Shown: positions 8,441 to 18,956, counted from the first letter of the stretch. The stretch: DNA of 64,000 nt from Pandoraea anapnoica (GCF_902459765.1 NZ_CABPSP010000006.1:216995-280994); one strand, 5' to 3'. Notes: a model not told the origin generated them from the letters alone. A program made the numbers and translations.

Positions 8441-10447
8441 ATGTTCGGAAAACTCGATCTCGACGCCATCCCACTGCACGAGCCCATCATCATGGGCACG
8501 CTCGTCGTGGTGCTGCTGGGCGGCGCGGCGCTGCTCGGCGCCATCACGTACTTCAAAAAGTGGGGCTATCTCTGGACGGAGTGGATTACCTCCGTCGACC
8601 ACAAGCGCATCGGTGTCATGTACATCATCCTCGCGCTCGTCATGATGCTGCGCGGCTTTGCCGACGCGATCATGATGCGCGCGCAGCAAGCCATCGCCGC
8701 CGGTGGCGAAGCGGGCTATCTGCCGCCGCATCACTACGATCAGATCTTCACGGCGCACGGCGTCATCATGATCTTCTTCGTGGCCACGCCGCTGGTGCTG
8801 GGCCTGATGAACGTGATCGTGCCGTTGCAGATCGGCGCGCGCGACGTGGCGTTTCCGTTCGTCAACTCGCTGTCGTTCTGGCTCTCGGCGATGGGCGCAG
8901 TGCTGGTCATGATGTCGATGTTCGTCGGCGATTTCGCCGCGACGGGCTGGGTCGCGTATCCGCCGCTCTCTGAGCTGGGGTATAGCCCGACGGTCGGGGT
9001 GGATTACTACATCTGGTCGCTACAGATATCGGGGCTAGGCACCACGCTGACCGGCATCAACTTCATCGTCACGATCCTGCGCATGCGTGCGCCGGGCATG
9101 AACCTGATGAAGATGCCGGTGTTCACGTGGACCGCGCTGATCACCAACATCCTGATCGTCGCCGTGTTCCCGGTGCTGACCGCCACGCTCGCGCTGCTCA
9201 CCGCCGACCGCTACCTCGGCATGCACTTCTTCACTAACGAACTCGGCGGCAACGCCATGATGTACGTGAACCTGATCTGGATCTGGGGTCACCCGGAGGT
9301 GTACATCCTGATCCTGCCCGCGTTCGGTGCGTTCTCGGAAATCATCGCCACGTTCTCGCGCAAGCCGCTGTTCGGCTACAAGTCGATGGTCTACGCCACG
9401 TCGTCGATCGGCATTCTGTCGTTCTTCGTCTGGCTGCACCACTTCTTCACGATGGGGTCGGGCGCGAACGTGAACGCCTTCTTCGGCATCATGACGACGA
9501 TCATCTCGATCCCGACCGGCGTGAAGCTGTTCAACTGGCTGTTCACGATGTATCAGGGCCGTATCCGTTATCACTCGGCCACGCTCTGGACCATCGGCTT
9601 CATGGTGACGTTCGCCATCGGCGGCATGACTGGTGTGCTGCTGGCTGTGCCGGGCGCGGACTTCGTGCTGCACAATTCGCTGTTCCTCGTGGCGCACTTC
9701 CACAACGTGATCATCGGCGGCGTGGTGTTCGGCTGCCTCGCGGGCATTACGTTCTGGTTCCCGAAGGTCTTCGGCTTCACGCTCAACGAACGTTGGGGCA
9801 AGTTCTCGTTCGCCTGCTGGCTGATCGGCTTCTACCTCGCGTTCATGCCGCTGTACGTGCTCGGCTTCAAGGGTATGACACGCCGCATGAACCACTACGT
9901 GCAGGCCGACTGGCAGCCGTACCTCATTGTGGCGGCGGTCGGTGCCGCAGTGATCGGTCTGGGCATTCTGTCCTTCGGCGTGCAACTCGTCGTGAGCATT
10001 CGCGACCGCAACGCCAACCGCGATCTGACGGGCGATCCGTGGGACGCGCGCAGCCTGGAATGGGCGACGTCTTCGCCCGCGCCGTTCTACAACTTCGCGC
10101 ACGTGCCGCACATCGACTCGCTGGAGCAGCATTGGGACGACAAGGAGCGCGGTCTGGCCTATGTACAGCCGACGCACTACGAAGATATCCACATGCCGCG
10201 TAACACCGGCACCGGGTTCATCGTCTCGGCGTTCAGCTTCGTGATGTGCTTCGCGCTGATCTGGCACATCTGGTGGCTGGCCGGTGCGAGCCTGATCGCG
10301 ACGATTGCCACGTTCCTGTGGCGCACCTACGACCGCGACGTCGATTACTACGTGCCGGCGGCCGAAGTGGAGCGTATCGAAAACGCCCGCTTTGCCGACC
10401 TGCGTGCCGCGCATCGCGCGCATCAATCCCTGCAAAAGGCCGCCTGA
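8441..10447 (+). CDS. cyoB: Cytochrome o ubiquinol oxidase subunit I
   Basis: A 668-residue heme-copper oxidase catalytic subunit with about 15 membrane helices. [14 protein letters not shown] supplies the CuB His and the cross-linked Tyr; HHFFTMG supplies further CuB ligands; [12 protein letters not shown] supplies the high-spin heme ligands. It starts three bases after cyoA and overlaps cyoC (ATGA), consistent with co-translation. It contains low-spin heme b, high-spin heme o and CuB. Confidence 0.97.
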   Translation: MFGKLDLDAIPLHEPIIMGTLVVVLLGGAALLGAITYFKKWGYLWTEWITSVDHKRIGVMYIILALVMMLRGFADAIMMRAQQAIAAGGEAGYLPPHHYDQIFTAHGVIMIFFVATPLVLGLMNVIVPLQIGARDVAFPFVNSLSFWLSAMGAVLVMMSMFVGDFAATGWVAYPPLSELGYSPTVGVDYYIWSLQISGLGTTLTGINFIVTILRMRAPGMNLMKMPVFTWTALITNILIVAVFPVLTATLALLTADRYLGMHFFTNELGGNAMMYVNLIWIWGHPEVYILILPAFGAFSEIIATFSRKPLFGYKSMVYATSSIGILSFFVWLHHFFTMGSGANVNAFFGIMTTIISIPTGVKLFNWLFTMYQGRIRYHSATLWTIGFMVTFAIGGMTGVLLAVPGADFVLHNSLFLVAHFHNVIIGGVVFGCLAGITFWFPKVFGFTLNERWGKFSFACWLIGFYLAFMPLYVLGFKGMTRRMNHYVQADWQPYLIVAAVGAAVIGLGILSFGVQLVVSIRDRNANRDLTGDPWDARSLEWATSSPAPFYNFAHVPHIDSLEQHWDDKERGLAYVQPTHYEDIHMPRNTGTGFIVSAFSFVMCFALIWHIWWLAGASLIATIATFLWRTYDRDVDYYVPAAEVERIENARFADLRAAHRAHQSLQKAA

Positions 10448-11082
10448 TGTCCTCGGCATCCCTTCACACCTCACACGGTCACGGCACTGCTGCCGGAGCC
10501 GACGCCCACGCTCACGGGCACCACGACGCAGGAGCTACGACGACGCTCGGCTTCTGGATCTACCTGATGAGCGACTGTCTCATCTTTTGCGTGCTGTTCG
10601 CGACGTTCGGCGTGCTCGCCGCGAACACGGCAGGCGGCCCGACAGGCCGCGAGCTGTTCGAACTGCCGTTCGTGCTCGGCGAGACGATGTTGCTGCTGCT
10701 CTCGAGCTTCACGTTCGGGCTGGCATCGCTGTCGATGCGTCCGGGTAACGAGAGCGTCGTCCAGCGCTGGCTCTGGATCACGTTCGCGCTGGGCGCGGCG
10801 TTCGTCGCGATGGAAGTCTACGAGTTCTCGGCGCTGCTGCACGAAGGCGCAGGCCCGGGGCGCAGCGCGTTCCTCTCGGCGTTCTTTACGCTGGTGGGCA
10901 CGCACGGTCTGCACGTCACGTGCGGCCTGCTTTGGCTCGTGGTGATGATCCATCAGATCGGACGCTTCGGTTTTGATCCGGTCGTGCGTCGCCGTCTGCA
11001 ATGCCTGAGCCTGTTCTGGCACTTTCTGGACCTCGTCTGGATTTGTGTCTTCACCTTCGTCTATCTGCGGGAGTTCGTATGA
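10447..11082 (+). CDS. cyoC: Cytochrome o ubiquinol oxidase subunit III
   Basis: A 211-residue subunit with five predicted membrane helices. The N-terminus is His-rich (residues 7-30), which is common in this family. The conserved [16 protein letters not shown] and the ending [17 protein letters not shown] identify it. The start was set at the ATG overlapping the cyoB stop. A longer in-frame opening upstream lies inside cyoB and is not needed. Confidence 0.95.
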   Translation: MSSASLHTSHGHGTAAGADAHAHGHHDAGATTTLGFWIYLMSDCLIFCVLFATFGVLAANTAGGPTGRELFELPFVLGETMLLLLSSFTFGLASLSMRPGNESVVQRWLWITFALGAAFVAMEVYEFSALLHEGAGPGRSAFLSAFFTLVGTHGLHVTCGLLWLVVMIHQIGRFGFDPVVRRRLQCLSLFWHFLDLVWICVFTFVYLREFV

Positions 11083-11450
11083 CGAGCGCGCAAGTTCACG
11101 ACCACGGCGCTTACGCCTCGCAGAGCCATCTGCGCGATTACATCATCGGGTTCTTCCTGTCGCTGGTGCTGACGTTCGCGTCATTCGGCGCGGTCATGCT
11201 CAAGCTCGTGCCACCCGGCTGGGGGCTGGCGACCATCGTCGTGCTGTGTGTGGCGCAGTTGGTGGTGCAACTGGTGTACTTCCTGCACATCGGGGCGAAG
11301 CGCAGCCAGCGTCAGAACTCGGCCATCTTCCTGTGCACGGCCGGACTGATTGCGATCATCGTCGCGGGTTCGTTGTGGGTGATGCATAACGCCAACGAGA
11401 ACATGATGCCCACGCACATGTCCATCGACCGGGCGAAGCTGCGCGACTGA
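11079..11450 (+). CDS. cyoD: Cytochrome o ubiquinol oxidase subunit IV
   Basis: A 123-residue small subunit with three membrane helices (around 22-42, 50-70 and 82-102) and the family-typical [12 protein letters not shown] segment. It overlaps the cyoC stop by four bases. It assists assembly of the CuB centre in subunit I. No cyoE follows it, so heme O synthase must be encoded elsewhere. Confidence 0.95.
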   Translation: MTSAQVHDHGAYASQSHLRDYIIGFFLSLVLTFASFGAVMLKLVPPGWGLATIVVLCVAQLVVQLVYFLHIGAKRSQRQNSAIFLCTAGLIAIIVAGSLWVMHNANENMMPTHMSIDRAKLRD

Positions 11451-11452
11451 CC

Positions 11453-12379
11453 ATGGACCGCCTCAAATGCATGGAGGTGTTCGTGCAAGTGGTACGCGCC
11501 GGTAGCCTGTCTGCCGGTGCGGCCGCCTGTGGGATGTCGGCCGTCACGGCCACGCGCCACGTGCAGGCGCTCGAAGCCCGACTCGGCCAGCCGTTGCTGC
11601 GCCGAGCCGGGCGGCGTCAGATGCCCACCGAACTCGGCGAGCGCTATTTCACCGAGTGTGCGGAAGTGCTTGCGCGGGTCGAGACGGCTGACGCTTTGGG
11701 CGACGGGGGGCCTGCGGGGGCACTGCTTGCGTCGGCGATCTCGCGGCCCGTCGGCCAGATTCGTGTGTGCGCACCTACAACCGTCGGCTCGCATCTGCTC
11801 ATGCCGATTTTCGCGGAGTACTTGCAGACGCATCCGGACGTGGCGCTCGACCTCGCGCTCAAGGACCGGGCCGTCGATCTGGAGGAAGAGGGCATTCACG
11901 CCGCATTTCAGGCGGGCGGCAATCCCGAACCGGGGCTGGTCGCGCACACGTTGCGCGGCGTGACGCGCGTGGCGTGCGCGTCGCCCGGCTATCTCGCGCG
12001 ACGCGGCGTACCCCGTCAGCCCGCCGACCTGGCTGGACACGACTGTCTTGGCTTTCGTTACGACGAAGTGCTGGGGCGATGGGCGTTTGCTCCGGCGGGG
12101 GCGGTGGGCGATGCCCGTCTCATCGCGCACAATCCGCTCGCGCAGCTTCAGGCGGCGGTGCATGGCATGGGCATCGCGCTGCTGCCCGAGTATTTGCTCG
12201 CGCCTGAGGTGGAGGCGGGGCGTCTGGTGCGTGTGCTCGAAGCGCAGGCGCAATTGAGCGAACCAATGCATCTCGTTCATCTGGCGGGGCGCTACGTGTC
12301 GTCCAAGCTCGACGATTTCGTGCGCTACATGGTGGCCAAGCTGGGGCCGGACGCTTGTCCGGTGGCATCATCGGTTTGA
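11453..12379 (+). CDS. LysR-family transcriptional regulator
   Basis: A 308-residue LTTR. The winged helix-turn-helix is at 1-60 (MDRLKCMEVFVQVVRAGSLS, then a recognition helix around AVTATRHVQALEARLG), followed by a two-lobe effector-binding domain to about 300. Only two bases separate it from the cyoD stop codon, so it is very probably co-transcribed with the oxidase genes. Targets and ligand are unknown; autoregulation of the oxidase operon is possible but inferred. Confidence 0.92.
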   Translation: MDRLKCMEVFVQVVRAGSLSAGAAACGMSAVTATRHVQALEARLGQPLLRRAGRRQMPTELGERYFTECAEVLARVETADALGDGGPAGALLASAISRPVGQIRVCAPTTVGSHLLMPIFAEYLQTHPDVALDLALKDRAVDLEEEGIHAAFQAGGNPEPGLVAHTLRGVTRVACASPGYLARRGVPRQPADLAGHDCLGFRYDEVLGRWAFAPAGAVGDARLIAHNPLAQLQAAVHGMGIALLPEYLLAPEVEAGRLVRVLEAQAQLSEPMHLVHLAGRYVSSKLDDFVRYMVAKLGPDACPVASSV

Positions 12380-12507
12380 CGGCGGCCTGAGCGGTCTGAT
12401 TCGGCGGTCACAAACTTCGGCTAAGATGCAGCCATCGACGTCGTGGCCGATGCGATATCTCAAAGAGCGGGGCCTTCCGAGCCCGCCATCCCTTTGATCC
12501 GGCAATC

Positions 12508-13233
12508 ATGCTATCTGGCAAAGCATTGCGACGCCTGTTCGCCTGCACCTTTGCGGGCACGGCGCTTGTCTGGACGACGGCGGCGCTAGCGCAACCGCCG
12601 CAATACACGAACGACGCGGAGTTGATGGGCGCGGCGATCGCGTCGCCCGAGGGCGTTGGTCAGGTGCTGGACCGACTTGTGCAGAAGTGCGGGCTGTATA
12701 GCGAGACGACCAAGGCGCACGGGAATGCCGTGCTGCGTGCATGGCAGGCGCGGCATCGCGACTATCTCACTGAGGGCCAGCGCGTGCGCGACGAACTGCG
12801 CGCCGTCTACACCGACCCTGAGGCGCGTCAGCGCTTCGACGATCTCCTGACTAACCAGTTTCCGAAGCTCGTCGAACGCCAGTTCGTCGTGTACTCGAAC
12901 ACCATCGACGATCAGCCGACGCAATCCGCCAAGGCGGAGATGTGCGACGGCTATTTCAATGCGGTGGACGAACGTCAGTTCGATCTCAAAGTGAACGACC
13001 CGGCACTCGCGGCGTTTTTCGACAAGCGGATTGCCGAGCGGACGACGGTGCGTGCCCCGGTGCCCGCCGAACCGACCGGGCGCATCGATGCCGTGCGGGA
13101 CGCAGCGGGCGTGCCTGCGTCCGGTGTGCTGTCTGCACCACTTACCTCACCTCCTACTACGCCTTCGACTCAGCCTTCAACTCAGCCCCCGGCGTCAGCA
13201 CCGGTCTCGACACCTTCAGCCCCCGCCAAGTAG
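12508..13233 (+). CDS. Exported protein of unknown function
   Basis: A 241-residue protein with a clear signal peptide (cleavage after ALAQ, about residue 29). A helical body (30-185) has a CGLYSETTKAHG motif and a second Cys at AEMCDGY, perhaps forming one disulphide. The tail (about 195-241) is rich in Pro, Thr and Ser and may be a flexible periplasmic or wall-spanning linker. It stands alone, converging on the nitronate monooxygenase gene with five bases between the stops. No family is recognised. Confidence 0.7.
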   Translation: MLSGKALRRLFACTFAGTALVWTTAALAQPPQYTNDAELMGAAIASPEGVGQVLDRLVQKCGLYSETTKAHGNAVLRAWQARHRDYLTEGQRVRDELRAVYTDPEARQRFDDLLTNQFPKLVERQFVVYSNTIDDQPTQSAKAEMCDGYFNAVDERQFDLKVNDPALAAFFDKRIAERTTVRAPVPAEPTGRIDAVRDAAGVPASGVLSAPLTSPPTTPSTQPSTQPPASAPVSTPSAPAK

Positions 13234-13238
13234 GCCTG

Positions 13239-14417
13239 TCAGGCGGCGGGTGCGACGTCTGCGTCTGTGGGGCGCTCCCCCGTGAGCAAGTAACGCATCA
13301 GGTCCGCCACGGGACGAATGCGCTCGCCGAACGGCAGCGGATCGCGGCCACGGAAGAAGAGGCCGCGGGCGACATCGCCACGCACGGCTTGTGCGAGCTT
13401 GAGGTCGATGCAGAACTGACCGATGCGCGCAACGCCGTCACGCAGGCCGCACGCCTGCAAGCAATCGAACCCCTCCAGGCACTGACGCACTTTCGCCTTC
13501 GCCTGCAAGGCCGTCTCGCGGGAGAGATACTTTTTCAGCCACGGCGTGAGCACAGCCCGCGCGGGTAAGCCTGCAACGCTGGTGAATTCGGCGATGTCTT
13601 CCGGGCGCGCACTCGCCAGCACTTGCTTGAAGTCGGGATGCGCATCGGACTCTTCGGTGACGGCGAAGGCCGTCCCCAACTGAACGCCTGCCGCACCCTG
13701 CGCGAGCCAATGCTTCACCTGCTCGTGACGATAGATGCCGCCCGCAACGATCAGCGGCACCTGCGTCCACTCGATGCCCAGCGAAGCGTAGATCTCACGG
13801 CACTCTGTGAGTACGCGATCGAACGAAAAGCGCGCATCGCCCAGATCCTCGATGCGCGACGCGCCGAGGTGGCCGCCCGCGTGCGCCGGGTGCTCGATGA
13901 CAATGGCGTCCGGCAGTCGGCCCTTCTTCATCCACTTGCGCAGCACGAGACTGACGCCACGCGAGTCTGACAGAATCGGGATCAGGGCGATGTGCGGATG
14001 CGCGGCGGTGAGTTCCGGCAGGTCGAGCGGGAGACCGGCGCCCATGACGATGGCGTCCGCGCCGCTCTCGCACGCCTGACGCACGAGCGACGCATGCGCG
14101 CTCACCGCCTTCATGACGTTGACCGCCACGAGACCGTTGCCGTCGGCAATCGCTTTGGCTGCGCGGATTTCGCGGTCGAGGGCGATCAGGTTGACGGCTT
14201 CGATGGCGGCTTTGCAGTTGGACTTACCCGGTGTGCCGTCCACCTGGGCGAGCAGATCGGGGTGATGGTGGCGCAGGTCGATGCTCGCAATCGTCCCCAT
14301 GCCGTTATGCTTCGCCACCGTGCCCGCCAGCCGGTGCGCGGAGATGCCGATACCCATGCCGCCTTGTACCACCGGCACCAGCCGGCGGCCGGCCAGCGTC
14401 AGCCATTGCTCGTTCAT
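13239..14417 (-). CDS. Nitronate monooxygenase / 2-nitropropane dioxygenase-like flavoprotein
   Basis: A 392-residue FMN-dependent TIM-barrel enzyme. The N-terminal VVQGGMGIGISAHRLAGTVAK binds FMN, the catalytic-type His lies in HPAHAGGHLG, and the phosphate-binding IVAGGIYRHEQV and GAAGVQLGTAF segments follow. Such enzymes oxidise alkyl nitronates or propionate-3-nitronate; FabK-like enoyl reductases share the fold. The start at MNEQWL was chosen because the conserved domain begins within ten residues; a longer in-frame reading adds 34 unlikely residues. Confidence 0.85.
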   Translation of the reverse strand: MNEQWLTLAGRRLVPVVQGGMGIGISAHRLAGTVAKHNGMGTIASIDLRHHHPDLLAQVDGTPGKSNCKAAIEAVNLIALDREIRAAKAIADGNGLVAVNVMKAVSAHASLVRQACESGADAIVMGAGLPLDLPELTAAHPHIALIPILSDSRGVSLVLRKWMKKGRLPDAIVIEHPAHAGGHLGASRIEDLGDARFSFDRVLTECREIYASLGIEWTQVPLIVAGGIYRHEQVKHWLAQGAAGVQLGTAFAVTEESDAHPDFKQVLASARPEDIAEFTSVAGLPARAVLTPWLKKYLSRETALQAKAKVRQCLEGFDCLQACGLRDGVARIGQFCIDLKLAQAVRGDVARGLFFRGRDPLPFGERIRPVADLMRYLLTGERPTDADVAPAA

Positions 14418-14531
14418 GTCAGATCCGTTCGTCGAAAAGTGCTGGCGCGCGAAAGCATGCGGCTCAGCCGTTCCGGCAGTCTGGCATTCGCTTCGCGAAC
14501 GGTTCTTGCGATGGGTCAAGCGCGGGCGCGC

Positions 14532-15482
14532 TCAGGCGGGGTCTTCGGTGCGGCATGGCGTCGCAGCGCGCGGCACGGTGCCGAGTGCAATGCCGCCGAC
14601 GATCAGGGCGAGCGCGATCCAGACGTCCAGCCCGAGCGACTCGCGCAGGATCAGCGCGGACGCCAGCGTGCCGACCACGGGCACGCCGAGCAGGCCGAGC
14701 GACGTGACGCCCGCTGGCAACTGACGCGTGACCACACCCGCCAGCCAGTACGCGATGCCGCCGCCGACCACGCCGCCATACGTCAGCAAGGCCGAGAAAC
14801 CGGCCCAGCCGGTCACGCGCGGTGCGCCGTCGACGACGAACGCCAGTGTGCACAGCATGACGCTTGCCAGCAGCAGTTGCCACGGGCTCAGTTCGAACGG
14901 GCCGTTGACCCACCGGTGCGCGCGCATATGCACGATGGCGATTGCCCACACGAACGCGGACAGCAGCACGAGGGCATTGCCGAGGATGGCGTTGTGGTCG
15001 TGCCAGTCGAACGCGATGGGGTTGAACATCACCAGCAGGCCGAGCAGGCCGCACGCCAGCCCGAGCAGGCGTCGCGGGGTGAGCGCCTCGCCCAGCCACA
15101 GGCGAGCGGCGGGCATCACCCAGAGCGGCGTGGTGTAGGCGAGCACGGCGGAGCGTCCGGCGCTGACGTATTGCAGGCTGAGCGCGACGAGTAGTGAGAA
15201 CGCCGTCATGTGCAACAGGCCGACGCTCAGGATCACCGGCAAATCGCCCCGGCGCGGCAGCACGAGACGACGACTCAGCGCGCAGATGACAAACAGTGTC
15301 GCCATGCCGATGGCCGAGCGAAGCGCAGTGCTCCACCACGGCGAGACGTGAGCGAGGAGTGCCTTGCTGACCGGCCAGTTCACGCCCCAGGTCACGATGA
15401 CGATGGCGAACAACACCCCGGCGTGCGAGCGCACTGGCGAACGGTTCGAGGCGAGACGTTGCAGACTGGCTGGCAGGTTCAC
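14532..15482 (-). CDS. EamA/DMT-family inner-membrane exporter
   Basis: A 316-residue drug/metabolite transporter with ten predicted membrane helices in two EamA repeats. Typical signatures are the first-helix WGVNWPVSKALL, SVGLLHMTAFSLLVALSLQYVSAGRSAVLAYTTP split over helices 3-4, and LLGVPVVGTLASALIL. GTG is the start, with a GGAG about ten bases upstream. The exported substrate (amino acid or metabolite) cannot be read. Confidence 0.88.
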   Translation of the reverse strand: MNLPASLQRLASNRSPVRSHAGVLFAIVIVTWGVNWPVSKALLAHVSPWWSTALRSAIGMATLFVICALSRRLVLPRRGDLPVILSVGLLHMTAFSLLVALSLQYVSAGRSAVLAYTTPLWVMPAARLWLGEALTPRRLLGLACGLLGLLVMFNPIAFDWHDHNAILGNALVLLSAFVWAIAIVHMRAHRWVNGPFELSPWQLLLASVMLCTLAFVVDGAPRVTGWAGFSALLTYGGVVGGGIAYWLAGVVTRQLPAGVTSLGLLGVPVVGTLASALILRESLGLDVWIALALIVGGIALGTVPRAATPCRTEDPA

Positions 15483-15660
15483 GTGCCCGGACTCCGTGAG
15501 GGATGGACGGGGCGTTCTGCGGCCGGGGACCCGAACGAGACTTTGGAGCCGTCCGGCAGGTAGAACGCGCTATCCCATCACGTTAGGGTAGGCGTGGAGG
15601 GTAGAGAAGCGCCAACGCTGAGGTATTCGTTGGTGCCACGGCGCCGAAATGCCCGAGCGC

Positions 15661-16515
15661 TCAGGCCTTCGGCGGTCTGCCGCTCAGCTTCATGCCAAGG
15701 CCGCGTAGGAAAACGCGGATGCCGTCGCTCTTGCCCAGTTGAGGGCGATGACGGAAGACGTCGTAATCGACGGCTTCGATCATGTCGAGAATGCGCAGGC
15801 CGCCGTGCACCACGCAGCACAGTTCCAGCCCGAAGCGGCCCGGCACGCGGTTCGCCAGCGGTGCGCCACGCAACATCATCTTGCGGGCGAAGTCGACTTC
15901 GTAGCGCATGAGCGCGCGGAACTTGTCGTCGTACTTGTGCGCGCCGATGTCGGCGTCCGTCACGCCGAAGCGGGCCATGTCGTCCTGCGGCAGATACACG
16001 CGCGCCTTGCGCCAGTCGACCTCCACGTCCTGCCAGAAGTTGATCAGTTGCAGCGCCGAGCAGATGTCGTCGGAGCAGGCGATGTTTTCCGGCGTGTCGA
16101 GCTTGAACAGGCCGAGCATGATGCGACCGACCGGATCGGCCGAGCGGCGCGTGTAGTCGCGCAGGTCGGCAAACGTGGCGTAGCGCTTGGTCTCGATGTC
16201 CTGATCGAAGGCGGAGAGCAGGTCGGAGAACGGTTGCACCGAGAGGCGGTGTTCGGCGATCACCCGGGCGAGGGCGGCGAAAAGCGGCATGTCGGGTGAC
16301 GTCGGCTGCCCGGCGGCGATCTTGTCGAGTTCGGCCTGATAGGCGGCCAGCCCGGCGTGGCGCTCGGCGTTGGTGGCATCGCCCTCGTCGGCAATGTCGT
16401 CGGCCGTGCGGGCGAAGTTGTAGATCACGCCTACCGGCGCGCGCATTTCGCGCGGCAGCAGGACACTGGCGACCGGGAAGTTCTCGTAATGCTCGATCTT
16501 GGCGTCGGAAGTCAT
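15661..16515 (-). CDS. hpnC: Squalene synthase HpnC (hydroxysqualene synthase)
   Basis: A 284-residue squalene/phytoene synthase-fold protein. ENFPVASVLLPREMRAPV is diagnostic of HpnC, and the two Asp-rich motifs are ADDIADEGD and FWQDVEVD. HpnC converts presqualene diphosphate, made by HpnD, to hydroxysqualene; HpnE reduces this to squalene. It is transcribed away from hpnD rather than in front of it. The 229-base region between them should hold both promoters. Confidence 0.92.
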   Translation of the reverse strand: MTSDAKIEHYENFPVASVLLPREMRAPVGVIYNFARTADDIADEGDATNAERHAGLAAYQAELDKIAAGQPTSPDMPLFAALARVIAEHRLSVQPFSDLLSAFDQDIETKRYATFADLRDYTRRSADPVGRIMLGLFKLDTPENIACSDDICSALQLINFWQDVEVDWRKARVYLPQDDMARFGVTDADIGAHKYDDKFRALMRYEVDFARKMMLRGAPLANRVPGRFGLELCCVVHGGLRILDMIEAVDYDVFRHRPQLGKSDGIRVFLRGLGMKLSGRPPKA

Positions 16516-16744
16516 CGGGTGATGCGTGTGAGGCGAACGTGAAGCGAATGAGGGCCATGCCGCTTCGAAATTTGGTTTCGAAGGTCGAAACCCCGGAGCG
16601 GCGCGCGATGCCCCGAGATTCTATGTCATCGCCCCTCATCCTGTCGGGAAAGTCGTGCCAAACCCCGGTATACTTCACCCTTTGCCAGATTTCTCTGGGC
16701 CTTATAGCAGTGTCACCCTGTTCCCCTGTACGACGAGGAGCCTC

Positions 16745-17593
16745 GTGAGCGTCGCCGAACCGATCGAAATTTCGCCTGAGCAAAGCAGTGCACGCGTGGC
16801 GTCGGGCAGCAGTTTTTACGCTGCCATGCGCATTTTGCCGCCCGCGCAACGCGAAGGCATGTTCGAGATCTACGCCTTTTGTCGTGCCGTGGACGATATC
16901 GCCGACGACGGCGACGACACGTCGGCGAACCGCATGGCGCGTCTGGCCGTGTGGCGGCGCGATCTGGCCGATCTTTACGACGGCCGTCCGACGCCTTCGC
17001 TGGCCAATCTCGCCCGCGCCGTCAAGCAATTCGGCCTGAAGCACGAAGACTTCCTCGCGGTCATCGACGGCATGGAAATGGATGCCTGCGGTCCCATCGT
17101 CGCCCCCGACCTGCCCACGCTCGACCTGTATTGCGATCGTGTGGCTAGCGCCGTCGGCCGTCTGTCGGTCAAGGTGTTCGGCATGCCCGAGCAGGACGGC
17201 ATCGATCTCTCGTATCACCTCGGCCGTGCGCTCCAGTTGACGAACATTCTGCGCGATATCGACGAAGATGCGGGCATTGGTCGCGTCTATCTTCCGCGTG
17301 AAACGCTGGCGGACGCCGGTATCGTCGGTGCGACACCCGACATGGTCGTCGCGGCCCGTCTCGATAAGGCGTGTGCGCCGCTCGTGGCGCAGGCGCGTGA
17401 GCATTACGCCCGCGCCCGCACGATCATGGCGCGCCATCCGCGACGTGTCGTGGTGGCACCGGCCGTGATGGCGAAGGCATACGGCGCGATTCTCGACAAA
17501 CTCATTGCGCGCGGCTTCGCTGTGCCCCGCGAGCGCGTGCGTGTGCCGCGCTGGCGCCTCATTCTGATGCTCGTGCGGCAGATGGTTTTCTGA
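16745..17593 (+). CDS. hpnD: Presqualene diphosphate synthase HpnD
   Basis: A 282-residue trans-isoprenyl diphosphate synthase-like enzyme joining two farnesyl diphosphates. SGSSFYAAMRILPP, the first Asp motif AVDDIADDGD and the second NILRDIDEDA with RVYLPRE are visible. The GTG at 16745 is chosen because GAGGAG lies four bases upstream; the open frame extends further without a good start. Its stop overlaps the hpnE start (TGATG). Confidence 0.93.
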   Translation: MSVAEPIEISPEQSSARVASGSSFYAAMRILPPAQREGMFEIYAFCRAVDDIADDGDDTSANRMARLAVWRRDLADLYDGRPTPSLANLARAVKQFGLKHEDFLAVIDGMEMDACGPIVAPDLPTLDLYCDRVASAVGRLSVKVFGMPEQDGIDLSYHLGRALQLTNILRDIDEDAGIGRVYLPRETLADAGIVGATPDMVVAARLDKACAPLVAQAREHYARARTIMARHPRRVVVAPAVMAKAYGAILDKLIARGFAVPRERVRVPRWRLILMLVRQMVF

Positions 17594-18846
17594 TGGCGGG
17601 TACCGTTCACGTCATTGGCGCTGGCCTGGCTGGGCTGGCCGCCGCCGTCAGACTCGCCACGCGCGGCGTTGCCGTGGTGCTGCACGAAGCCGCACCGCAG
17701 GCCGGTGGACGTTGCCGTTCGTACTTCGACAAGCAACTGGGTGCCGTGATCGACAACGGCAACCATCTGGTGCTTGCGGGCAACACGACGATGCGCGAGT
17801 TCACGCGCACCATCGGTTCCGAGCACACGCTGACCGGCCCGGATCGCGCCGAGTTCGCGTTCGTCGATCTTGAAAGCGACGAACGCTGGACGGTGCGGCT
17901 CTCGGAAGGGCGTCTGCCGTGGTGGATCTTCGACAAGCACGCCCGCGTGCCCGGCACGAAGTGGTCGGACTATCTGTCGCTCGCGCCGCTGCTGCGCGCC
18001 GGGCCGGACGCCACTATGACCGACGCCATGAATTGCCCGCCGATGCTGTACAAGCGGCTGATTCATCCCCTGTTCCTCGCGGTGCTCAACGCCGATCCGG
18101 CGGAGGGATCGGCGCAGATGGCCGGGGCGGTGCTGCGCGAGACGCTGGTGCCGGGCGGCAAGTCCTGCCATCCGCTGATTGCCACGCAAGGGCTGGACGT
18201 CTCGTTCGTGACGCCCGCGCTGGCGTATCTGAAAGCGAAGGGCGCGCGCGTGATGATGCAGCACCGTGTGCGCGAATTGCATTTTGCCGCCGACGGCAGC
18301 CGCGTCGAAGCGATTGATTTCGGCGACGGGCCTGAGCCGCTGGCCGCCGACGATGCCGTGGTGCTGGCGGTGCCGCCGAATGTGGCGGCGTCGCTGGTGC
18401 CGTCGCTCACGGCACCGGACGAGTACCGTGCCATCGTCAATGCGCACTACCAGGTGCCGCCGCCGCCGGGCTGCCCGCCGATGATCGGCGTGGTGAACGG
18501 TGTGAGCGACTGGATTTTCGCGTTCGACGGCCGTCTCTCGGTCACGATCAGCGGGGCCGACCATCTGCTCGACGAGTCGCGTGAAGCGCTCGCGCTTCGC
18601 ATCTGGGAAGAGGTTGCCAAGGCTTGCAAGATTCCGTCCACGCCGATGCCGGTGTGGCAACTGGTGCGCGAGAAGCGCGCCACGTTTGCGGCGACGCCCG
18701 CGCAGGACAAGCGTCGCCCCGGTGCGAAGACGCGCTGGCGCAATCTGCTGCTGGCTGGCGACTGGACGGCTACCGGCCTGCCCGCGACCATCGAGGGCGC
18801 ACTGCGCAGCGGGAATCTGGCAGCCGATCTGCTGCACCGGGCCTGA
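17593..18846 (+). CDS. hpnE: Hydroxysqualene dehydroxylase HpnE
   Basis: A 417-residue FAD-dependent amine-oxidase-fold enzyme. The dinucleotide-binding motif VIGAGLAGLAAAVRLA opens the protein, PQAGGRCRSY follows, and the FAD end motif LLLAGDWTATGLPATIEGA closes it. It completes conversion of hydroxysqualene to squalene. It is translationally coupled to hpnD and lies 110 bases before the cyclase gene. Confidence 0.93.
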   Translation: MAGTVHVIGAGLAGLAAAVRLATRGVAVVLHEAAPQAGGRCRSYFDKQLGAVIDNGNHLVLAGNTTMREFTRTIGSEHTLTGPDRAEFAFVDLESDERWTVRLSEGRLPWWIFDKHARVPGTKWSDYLSLAPLLRAGPDATMTDAMNCPPMLYKRLIHPLFLAVLNADPAEGSAQMAGAVLRETLVPGGKSCHPLIATQGLDVSFVTPALAYLKAKGARVMMQHRVRELHFAADGSRVEAIDFGDGPEPLAADDAVVLAVPPNVAASLVPSLTAPDEYRAIVNAHYQVPPPPGCPPMIGVVNGVSDWIFAFDGRLSVTISGADHLLDESREALALRIWEEVAKACKIPSTPMPVWQLVREKRATFAATPAQDKRRPGAKTRWRNLLLAGDWTATGLPATIEGALRSGNLAADLLHRA

Positions 18847-18851
18847 CCGGT

Positions 18852-18887
18852 TGCGGCTGTCATTGCGGCTGTCATTGCGCGTGTCAC
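18852..18887. repeat. Short tandem repeat, 12 bp x 3
   Basis: TGCGGCTGTCAT occurs twice in tandem, followed by a degenerate third copy TGCGCGTGTCAC, in the hpnE-shc spacer. It is probably a simple slippage repeat, possibly affecting the spacer length only. Confidence 0.6.
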
Positions 18888-18956
18888 TGCGACTATAAAT
18901 GTTTAACCGGCGCTTAACGCGCGCCGCTCTATCGCCTTTGAATAGGCAAGAACGCC

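Noticed and set aside
9035-10474. A 479-codon open frame antisense to cyoB
   Set aside because: Composition dominated by Arg, His, Asp and Glu as expected for the complement of membrane-protein codons; cyoB is certain.
18841-18956. Promoter for shc built on TATAAA near 18894
   Set aside because: No -35 at acceptable spacing; shc is more simply read through from hpnE.
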